A stretch of 48,922 bases of DNA from Acidimicrobiales bacterium AG-410-I20. GTDB lineage: Bacteria; Actinomycetota; Acidimicrobiia; Acidimicrobiales; MedAcidi-G1. Positions within the stretch are counted from its first letter, which is position 1. The number at the start of each line of letters is the position of its first letter. The notes beneath the pieces were generated by a model. That model was not told the origin of the DNA. It ran no database searches and saw only the letters and a program-made list of their open reading frames with translations. The stretch is taken from positions 1 to 48,922 of the forward strand of contig QCKS01000008.1 in the NCBI GenBank assembly GCA_003215175.1. Direction: 5' to 3'. This document shows, in pieces, positions 43,360-48,922 of the stretch. A program made the position numbers and the translations under genes.

Positions 43360-45140
43360 CAACTTTGCCTTCCTCTTTACTTTTGGACTGGAAACGAATT
43401 TTTAAATGGGGGTCAATCTGCGCTGCCGCACTCCTATTTGTCTCCTTAGTTGGGATGCCTATAAAACTTGATCCAAAAAGCATTATCAGTCCTTTATTGA
43501 GTCTCGGCTATGTTTCTTTGCTCTGGTTGCCTCTCATCTTTGGTTATGTTGCTTCATCACGTGTAGTGCTTGAAGGTGTAGAAACAAGAAAACCAGGACT
43601 TCCAGACTTACTCACGGGTGTTTTAACTGGAACTATTGGTGGAGCTGGACTCACGTTGTTGATGTTAGGAATAGAAAACTTTGACATTCGAGACCCCCTG
43701 ATTAACTGGAGTCCACAGCTTCTTGAAGTTCTTGCTTTCGGGGCTCGGGATCTAAATTCGGCGGTATGGATCGGTATCGGTGGAGCACTTGGTCTCGTAG
43801 GGGCAGGGTTACATTTAATACCTGAAAATCTTCGACGAGGGGCTTCTTATGGTTTCTTTACAGTTCTTGCCTTAGCTATTTTTGAACCAGCACTAGATGA
43901 TATGTCTGAAGGTTTCCGTCTTGAGTGGCTAGTCGAACTTATTTTTGAAAAGCGTGGAGGTTTGAAGCTCTGGCCAGCAATTATTTTGGCTTTATTGATC
44001 GGACTGATTTCAGTCGTCACTAAAGGCAAAGCGAAGAACGCTGTAGCTCAATACCGAGAACAAGAGAAATCCCAGAAGAAAAAAACGTCTGTAGTACTCT
44101 TCGGAATCGTTGCAGCGTTGGGGATCGTTCTTCCAATATTCATGGGAACTTATGTCAACTCTCTACTCGCAAATGTCGGCATCTTCTTACTTTTAGCTCT
44201 TGGTCTCAACATTGTTGTAGGGCTTGCAGGGATACTTGATCTTGGTTATGTAGCGTTTTTCGCAGTAGGAGCGTACACCACTGCAGTTCTAACTTCGGAA
44301 CTATCACCATTCTTTGCTCCGGGAATGACTTGGGTTCTTTCGCTGGTGTTTGTCATTATCCTTGCCGCTTTGACGGGGTTATTTATTGGAGCGCCGGTGA
44401 TCCGCATGCGAGGAGATTATCTCGCCATTGTGACATTAGGGTTTGGCGAGATTATTCGCTTACTCTTTCTGTCAGATTTCCTCAAGCCATATTTTGGTGG
44501 GGCGCAAGGAATTCTTGGAGTTCCAGGCATCGATCTAGGTGTTGTCTACATCTCAGGGACAGACACCAGAGGTATCTTCTACTTAGTCCTCTTCTTTTGC
44601 GCCATTGCGGTTTACGTGTCCTGGCGTTTACAGGCTTCGCGACTCGGACGTTCATGGATGGCGATTAGAGAAGATGAACAAGTCGCTGAAGCCATGGGTA
44701 TCAATACCGTCAACTCGAAACTTATGGCTTTCGTCGTCGGGGCGGTCTTAGCTTCTTTCGCGGGAGCGATTATGGCCGCACGAGTAGGTTCGGTATTCCC
44801 TAACAGTTTCATGATTCTTATATCAATAGTGATTCTTGTAGTGGTGATTGTTGGAGGAATGGGTTCAATTCCTGGAGTATTTGTTGGAGCGTTTGTTCTT
44901 ATTGGGGTCCTTGGTGGACCAAAACAGCCCGGCTTGTTGCAGGAATTCGGGTCATTGAAGTTACTTGTGTATGGAATGCTGCTGGTTTACATGATGCTCC
45001 AGAAACCCGAGGGACTTGTACCAAGCGCCCGCCGAACCCAAGAATTACATCAAGAAGAATTTCTTCAAGACGCCTGGCTTAAAGGAACAGACGACGAAGA
45101 CGAGGAACAAACCGTTGCAGGAGAGGAAGCCCAGATATGA
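43356..45140 (+). CDS. livM: Branched-chain amino acid-type ABC permease (LivM), with long N-terminal extension
   Basis: A 594-residue permease, markedly longer than a typical LivM (about 300-430). The C-terminal ~340 residues hold the LivM core: LLANVGIFLLLALGLNIVVGLAGILDLGYVAFFAVGAYTTAVL, then VIRMRGDYLAIVTLGFGEIIRLL and IREDEQVAEAMGINTVNSKL. The first ~240 residues add several hydrophobic segments with polar linkers and no family I recognise. It overlaps livH by 4 nt and livG by 4 nt. The C-terminus carries an acidic cytoplasmic tail (DDEDEEQTVAGEE). Confidence 0.9.
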   Translation: MTTLPSSLLLDWKRIFKWGSICAAALLFVSLVGMPIKLDPKSIISPLLSLGYVSLLWLPLIFGYVASSRVVLEGVETRKPGLPDLLTGVLTGTIGGAGLTLLMLGIENFDIRDPLINWSPQLLEVLAFGARDLNSAVWIGIGGALGLVGAGLHLIPENLRRGASYGFFTVLALAIFEPALDDMSEGFRLEWLVELIFEKRGGLKLWPAIILALLIGLISVVTKGKAKNAVAQYREQEKSQKKKTSVVLFGIVAALGIVLPIFMGTYVNSLLANVGIFLLLALGLNIVVGLAGILDLGYVAFFAVGAYTTAVLTSELSPFFAPGMTWVLSLVFVIILAALTGLFIGAPVIRMRGDYLAIVTLGFGEIIRLLFLSDFLKPYFGGAQGILGVPGIDLGVVYISGTDTRGIFYLVLFFCAIAVYVSWRLQASRLGRSWMAIREDEQVAEAMGINTVNSKLMAFVVGAVLASFAGAIMAARVGSVFPNSFMILISIVILVVVIVGGMGSIPGVFVGAFVLIGVLGGPKQPGLLQEFGSLKLLVYGMLLVYMMLQKPEGLVPSARRTQELHQEEFLQDAWLKGTDDEDEEQTVAGEEAQI

Positions 45141-45925
45141 GCCACCTTCTTGAAATCCAGAATTTGCAAGTCACTTTCGGAGGCCTTGACGCTCTTTCAG
45201 GGCTCAACTTCCATGTTGATGAAGGAGAAATTGTAAGCGTTATCGGCCCTAATGGAGCTGGGAAAACAACATTCTTCAACACCATTACTGGTTTGGTTGA
45301 GCCAACAGGAGGGGACATCCTGTTTCAAGGGGACTCGGTTCTAGGTTTAGAACCAAACGAAGTGACAAGTTTAGGTATTGCCCGCACATTTCAAAATGTT
45401 CGCCTTTTCCCAAATATGACGATTCTTGAAAACGTGATGGTCGCGCAGCATTGTCGAACTTCTCAGAACGTATTTGGGGCGTTATTTCAAACAAAAGCAT
45501 TCAAAAAAGAAGAACAAGAGATCAGGCAACGAGCAGAAGAGATTCTTGGTTTCTTCGGATCTCGATTAGTCGGCTATCGACTTGACCAGGCGGCTTTCAT
45601 GCTTTCGTACGCCAACCGAAGAAGATTAGAAATTGCTAGAGCTATGGCGACCCAACCTCGTTTGATGCTTCTTGATGAACCAGTAGCTGGAATGAATCCA
45701 TCAGAAACTGCTGAACTAACCGAACTTATAGGACGATTACGCTCAGAATGGGGTTTCACAATTGTGATCATTGAACACGATATGGCAGTTGTAAAAAACG
45801 TTTCAGACCGAGTCGTAGTTCTTGACCATGGAGTGCCGATTGCAAGTGGAAGCTACGAGGAAGTCTCAACTGATCCTGATGTAATTGAGGCATACCTTGG
45901 GAGACCAGTGGAGAGTCACTCGTGA
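45137..45925 (+). CDS. livG: Branched-chain amino acid-type ABC ATPase (LivG)
   Basis: A 262-residue ATPase. Walker A GPNGAGKTT is at 37-45, Walker B LMLLDEP at 176-182 and the switch His is in IIEHDM. The signature is the degenerate LSYANRRR (156-163), as is usual for LivG rather than LSGGQ. Between livM (4-nt overlap) and livF (GTGA overlap) it is one of two ATPases of the heterodimeric importer. Confidence 0.94.
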   Translation: MSHLLEIQNLQVTFGGLDALSGLNFHVDEGEIVSVIGPNGAGKTTFFNTITGLVEPTGGDILFQGDSVLGLEPNEVTSLGIARTFQNVRLFPNMTILENVMVAQHCRTSQNVFGALFQTKAFKKEEQEIRQRAEEILGFFGSRLVGYRLDQAAFMLSYANRRRLEIARAMATQPRLMLLDEPVAGMNPSETAELTELIGRLRSEWGFTIVIIEHDMAVVKNVSDRVVVLDHGVPIASGSYEEVSTDPDVIEAYLGRPVESHS

Positions 45926-46683
45926 ATACAGAGATAAGCAATTCAGAAACAACTGACCCTTCGGCGTTACTTGAGTTCCGTCAAGTCAATACACATTACG
46001 GAGCGGTTCACATACTAAAAGATGTGGATTTAGCTATTTACCCCGGAGAACTAGTTTGTTTATTAGGTGGAAACGCAAGCGGTAAAACTACGACCCTTAA
46101 GACTCTTTTAGGGATGGTTACCCCTACTTCGGGAGAAGTTGTGCTTGATGGGGAAGTCGTAAATAATCAACCTACGAGTTACCGAGTGGCCAATGGGGTC
46201 ACAATGGTTCCAGAGAATCGTCGCCTTTTTAAACGGTTAACCGTTAAAGAGAACCTTATGTTGGGGGCTTACCTCCGCAACGACCGAGATGGCATCAACG
46301 AGGATCTTGAATACGTTTACGATCTCTTCCCGCGGGTTAAAGAGAGATTGTCACAGAAAGCTGGGACACTTTCAGGTGGAGAGCAGCAGATGGTCGCAAT
46401 AGGTCGAGCGCTTATGTCTAGACCAAAAGTTCTACTCATGGATGAACCTTCAATGGGGTTGGCACCAGCTCTAGTTCAACAAAACTTTGAATTAATTGAG
46501 AAAATCAATAATGAAGGCATGGCGATTTTTATGGTTGAACAGAACGCAAATATGGCTCTTTCCATAGCTGATCGCGGATGGGTTCTGCTCACAGGACGAG
46601 TAATACTTGATGATACTGCTGAAGCGCTACGCGCTAACGAGGACTTACAGAAGGCCTATCTCGGCGGCGGTTCTGGCGAGTAA
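45922..46683 (+). CDS. livF: Branched-chain amino acid-type ABC ATPase (LivF)
   Basis: A 253-residue ATPase starting at GTG, overlapping the livG stop. Walker A is GGNASGKTT (49-57), the signature LSGGEQQM is at 150-157 and Walker B LLMDEP at 171-176. Features such as VPENRRLFKRLTVKENL and MVEQNANMALSIADRGWVL are typical of LivF. Last gene of the + strand transporter operon; it ends 7 bp before the convergent VOC gene. Confidence 0.94.
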   Translation: MNTEISNSETTDPSALLEFRQVNTHYGAVHILKDVDLAIYPGELVCLLGGNASGKTTTLKTLLGMVTPTSGEVVLDGEVVNNQPTSYRVANGVTMVPENRRLFKRLTVKENLMLGAYLRNDRDGINEDLEYVYDLFPRVKERLSQKAGTLSGGEQQMVAIGRALMSRPKVLLMDEPSMGLAPALVQQNFELIEKINNEGMAIFMVEQNANMALSIADRGWVLLTGRVILDDTAEALRANEDLQKAYLGGGSGE

Positions 46684-46689
46684 AAAACT

Positions 46690-47082
46690 CTAAAGCTCTT
46701 GCCCGTAAGAAAACTCAACAGTGTTTCCATCAGGATCCCTAAGAGCGCATATATAACCAACAGGTGGTGGCAATAATTCTGGCTCCCAAGCCAAACACTC
46801 TGCATTGCGCCCCATATCAGCTATTTCATCAACTCGAGAGCAAGACTCAACCGATATGCCCAAGTGAGCCAACTGGTTCAGAGTGGATATTGGCTCTTTT
46901 GAATCATTAGTACTTATGAAGACTATGACCAATGAGCGATCCTCCGTTGCAAGCCATGCAACAGATCCATCTGAATCTGTTCTGTAGTGGATCTGATTTA
47001 ATGGTGAAAAATTCTCATACCACTCAATCGTTTTTTTAAGATCATGACAGGGGAGCGCTATATGAGTAAGGCGATCTGTCAT
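46690..47082 (-). CDS. VOC (glyoxalase/bleomycin-resistance) fold protein
   Basis: A 130-residue protein with the paired beta-alpha-beta-beta-beta modules of the vicinal oxygen chelate superfamily. Metal ligands are plausibly His7 in LTHIALPCHDL, His near 69 in LAHLGISV and Glu near 124 in DPDGNTVEFSYG. The C-terminal PVGYICALRDPDGNTVEF is the usual ending of this fold. It lies two bases after the SDR stop, on the same strand. Activity (lyase, isomerase or binding) unknown. Confidence 0.78.
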   Translation of the reverse strand: MTDRLTHIALPCHDLKKTIEWYENFSPLNQIHYRTDSDGSVAWLATEDRSLVIVFISTNDSKEPISTLNQLAHLGISVESCSRVDEIADMGRNAECLAWEPELLPPPVGYICALRDPDGNTVEFSYGQEL

Positions 47083-47084
47083 AT

Positions 47085-47888
47085 TTATAAGCTGTCACGA
47101 GGGGGAAAGTTTTGTGGAGGCATAATGTCCACCGTTGCGGATCGTTGTTGCGACAACATTCCTCCATCTACCTTAATTACGTCACCCGTAATGTAAGCGG
47201 CATCATCAGAAGCGAGAAACAGCGCTGGACCAGCCATATCATCTGGTTCGCCGGGATACCCGAGCGGAATGTTTTCACCGCGTAAACGTCTCGCCTCTTC
47301 GTCCATCCCTTCTGTGTCAATAGACCCAGGCATTAACGCACATACGCGAATCCCATATGGCCCCAAGTCAAGCGCCATGGCTCTGGTTAGTGCCTCAATC
47401 CCTCCCTTCGATGCGTCGTAAGCGCAAAAAGCTCGGTGGGCACGAGTGGCACCGCCAGAGGACATATTGATTATTACCCCCGCTCCCTTTTTAGCCATCA
47501 AACGAGCAGCATGTTGAGAGCAAAGGAAATGCCCTGTGAGGTTCACATCAATTATCCGCCGCCACCATGTTTCATCAGCTTCAAAAAAATGCAACATAGG
47601 ACTTATCAAGCCAGCGTTATTTACTAATACATCAACAGTTTCAAAATTACTAGTTGCCTTTTTAAACATTTCAGCCACTTCATCGCTATTTGAAACATCA
47701 GCTTCAACTGCTATTGCTGAGCCACCAGAGTCACAGATTTCATTTTTTACGTCCTCGGCGCTTTGACCATTCACATCGTTAACAACAACATGAGCGCCAG
47801 CTTCAGCAAACCGAAGTGCTATGGCTTTACCAATACCATTTCCGGCTCCTGTAACAAGAACAACTTTTCCTTTATGTGATGTGTCCAT
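47085..47888 (-). CDS. Short-chain dehydrogenase/reductase
   Basis: A 267-residue classical SDR. The cofactor motif TGAGNGIG is at 13-20, NNAG near 90-93 and the catalytic triad-like Ser144, Tyr157 and Lys161 (YDASK) are present; the end, YITGDVIKVDGG, is typical. The ATG at 47888 is chosen over a TTG one codon upstream because GAGGG lies correctly before it. It is co-transcribed with the VOC gene and divergent from livK. Substrate unknown. Confidence 0.88.
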   Translation of the reverse strand: MDTSHKGKVVLVTGAGNGIGKAIALRFAEAGAHVVVNDVNGQSAEDVKNEICDSGGSAIAVEADVSNSDEVAEMFKKATSNFETVDVLVNNAGLISPMLHFFEADETWWRRIIDVNLTGHFLCSQHAARLMAKKGAGVIINMSSGGATRAHRAFCAYDASKGGIEALTRAMALDLGPYGIRVCALMPGSIDTEGMDEEARRLRGENIPLGYPGEPDDMAGPALFLASDDAAYITGDVIKVDGGMLSQQRSATVDIMPPQNFPPRDSL

Positions 47889-48204
47889 CAAACCCTCAAA
47901 TCTCTAAACATTTAGGTTTGTCACACTAGTAGAGACAAAGACAAATATCTGACGCGTGTTTACTAAGACTTGAGTTATTTATCAAAAAAACTGGCGCAAT
48001 TAACAAATTTTTCCCACAATGTGGGAAAAATAGTGTCACCTCTTTCGCTTTCTTTAAGTTGCCTATAGGGTTCCGAGAGCATATTGCAATCATATTGCGG
48101 TTGGTGAATCAAAATTTTTCTCTATTTGAAGAATTTTTGCGACCCAAAAACAATATGAGTTTTCTATTGGATAGGGACCCTTCGGGGTTCATTGAGAGGG
48201 ATTC
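47889..48204. promoter_or_regulatory. Divergent SDR / livK intergenic region
   Basis: This 316-bp gap has no gene. It holds the fourth TTCCC-GGGAA palindrome (48011-48027), a direct repeat ATATTGC at 48081-48087 and 48092-48098 (11-bp period, about one helical turn), and a GGACCC-TTCG-GGGTTC hairpin at 48175-48190 directly before the livK ribosome binding site GAGAGGG. I could not identify a convincing -35/-10 pair. Confidence 0.55.
48007..48031. promoter_or_regulatory. Palindromic operator candidate 4 (livK / SDR), extended perfect palindrome
   Basis: The core TTCCCACAATGTGGGAA (48011-48027) is perfectly symmetric around the central A and the symmetry extends by four A/T pairs on each side, giving 12-bp arms in total. 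It is the best copy of the motif that also occurs at iclR, the corrinoid operon and fhs. It would place the livK transporter component, or the divergent SDR, under the same regulator. Confidence 0.7.
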
Positions 48205-48922
48205 ATGAGTAAACGATTAAGCGTTTTATCTGCCGTTCTACTTGGATTCGCGTTACTCGCGGGTGCATGTAGTAGCGACAGTGACAGCTCTTCGAGCAGT
48301 TCTTCTGATACTGCTGCTCCAGCTACTACAGCTGCTGCTAGCGGTGGGGACTATCTTGGTGATGGTTCTCTAGGAGAGGTCACTGTTTCTGCAGGGGATG
48401 CCATCCAGATTCGTTCACTAAACGCCATTTCTGGCGATGTGGCGTTCTTGGGTGTTCCTAATGAGAATGGTATCCGTATGGCCGTCGAAGATTACGGCCA
48501 AATTCATGGGTTCGATGTGGATTTAGGTGCCGGTTTGGACGATCTTTGTTCTGCTGATGGTGGTCAGGCTGCGGCCCAGATCATCGTTGCTGACGAGCAA
48601 GTGATCGGCGTTATCGGTACTTCGTGTTCAGGAGCGGCTACTGCTGCTTCACCTTTGATTTCAGAAGCCGGAATGGTAATGATTTCAGGTTCAAACACGT
48701 CTCCAGCATTGACATCAGACTTGGCAGGAACTGCCGGATCTGCGTATCACGCTGGTTATTACCGCACCGCCCATAACGACCTTTATCAGGGCGCTGCCGC
48801 TGCTAACTTTGCACTCGAGGTTTTGGGTGTAACTTCAGCTGCTGCGATCCATGATGGCGATCCATATACCGAAGGTTTGGCGCAGGCTTTTGCCGATGCG
48901 TTCGAAGCTGGTGGTGGAACAA
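48205..48922 (+). CDS. livK: Partial LivK-like substrate-binding lipoprotein
   Basis: The frame starts at ATG 48205 and runs off the right edge after 239 codons. The signal peptide ends in a lipobox LAGAC with lipidated Cys22, followed by a Ser/Thr/Ala-rich linker (about 23-47). The mature part shows IQIRSLNAISGDVAFLGVPNENGIRMAVEDYG and VIGVIGTSCSGAATAASPLISEAGMVMISGS, typical of the periplasmic binding-protein type 1 fold of Liv/HAAT systems. With livHMGF 1.5 kb upstream it supplies the ligand-binding part. The ligand site cannot be judged from the fragment. Confidence 0.88.
   Translation, partial: MSKRLSVLSAVLLGFALLAGACSSDSDSSSSSSSDTAAPATTAAASGGDYLGDGSLGEVTVSAGDAIQIRSLNAISGDVAFLGVPNENGIRMAVEDYGQIHGFDVDLGAGLDDLCSADGGQAAAQIIVADEQVIGVIGTSCSGAATAASPLISEAGMVMISGSNTSPALTSDLAGTAGSAYHAGYYRTAHNDLYQGAAAANFALEVLGVTSAAAIHDGDPYTEGLAQAFADAFEAGGGT

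Noticed and set aside
48007-48031. Intrinsic terminator
   Set aside because: The palindrome has only a one-base centre and lies upstream of two divergent genes, and its core matches three other promoter-region sites.
1-48922. CRISPR array, insertion sequence, integrase, tRNA or rRNA genes
   Set aside because: No regularly spaced repeats, transposase or integrase motifs, or recognisable tRNA/rRNA segments were seen; a tRNA scan would be needed to exclude small RNAs.

Overview
The window reads as a chromosomal segment of a moderately AT-rich, gene-dense bacterium, most likely an aerobic marine Actinomycetota of the Acidimicrobiia type. That placement is an inference. It rests on Ser/Thr-rich lipoprotein leaders, an F420-type luciferase-like oxidoreductase, frequent GTG starts, 1-4 nt gene overlaps and the mix of catabolic genes; no rRNA, tRNA or marker gene confirms it. 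I see no insertion sequence, phage or CRISPR.

Left block (about 289-13688, + strand): a reductive-pyrimidine/hydantoin-type catabolic operon (beta-ureidopropionase, class III aminotransferase, dihydropyrimidinase, malonate/methylmalonate-semialdehyde dehydrogenase), with a luciferase-like oxidoreductase, an AA_synth-family protein, a beta-hydroxyacid dehydrogenase and a complete SsuABC/Thi5-like ABC importer. A strong hairpin closes it. A YczE-like membrane protein and a DHA2 MFS transporter follow.

Middle block (13666-25619): a minus-strand one-carbon array. In transcription order it is corrinoid protein, DUF1638, 'virulence factor' domain protein, pterin-binding methyltransferase, RamA-like corrinoid activator and non-pyrrolysine MttB, then formate-THF ligase, methylene-THF reductase and a cytochrome P450. 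A divergent IclR regulator and a DMT exporter lie on the + strand. A 17-bp palindrome, TTCCCRYAWWGTGGGAA, occurs twice between the corrinoid gene and iclR, once before fhs and once 24 kb away before livK, which suggests a local IclR regulon.

Right block (25763-42122): a dimethylglycine-dehydrogenase-like FAD/GcvT protein with its own ETF pair; pabBC, DUF1015 and serA on the minus strand; a BKACE, carnitine-dehydrogenase-like and gamma-butyrobetaine-dioxygenase-like trio; and an NAD-type formate dehydrogenase. The catalytic subunit of that enzyme reads through an in-frame UGA (selenocysteine) followed by a SECIS-like hairpin. Its N-terminal Fe-S module is encoded separately, downstream of a NuoE-NuoF fusion. 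The end (42232-48922) holds a livHMGF transporter, a VOC protein, an SDR and the start of the livK lipoprotein.

Taken together the genes suggest one route: gamma-butyrobetaine to carnitine to dehydrocarnitine to glycine betaine, corrinoid-dependent and flavin-dependent demethylation onto tetrahydrofolate, then methylene-THF, formate and CO2, with NADH and ATP recovered. Substrates are inferred from families and neighbourhood. FolD, betainyl-CoA hydrolase, a dedicated sarcosine enzyme and the selenocysteine machinery are not in the window.
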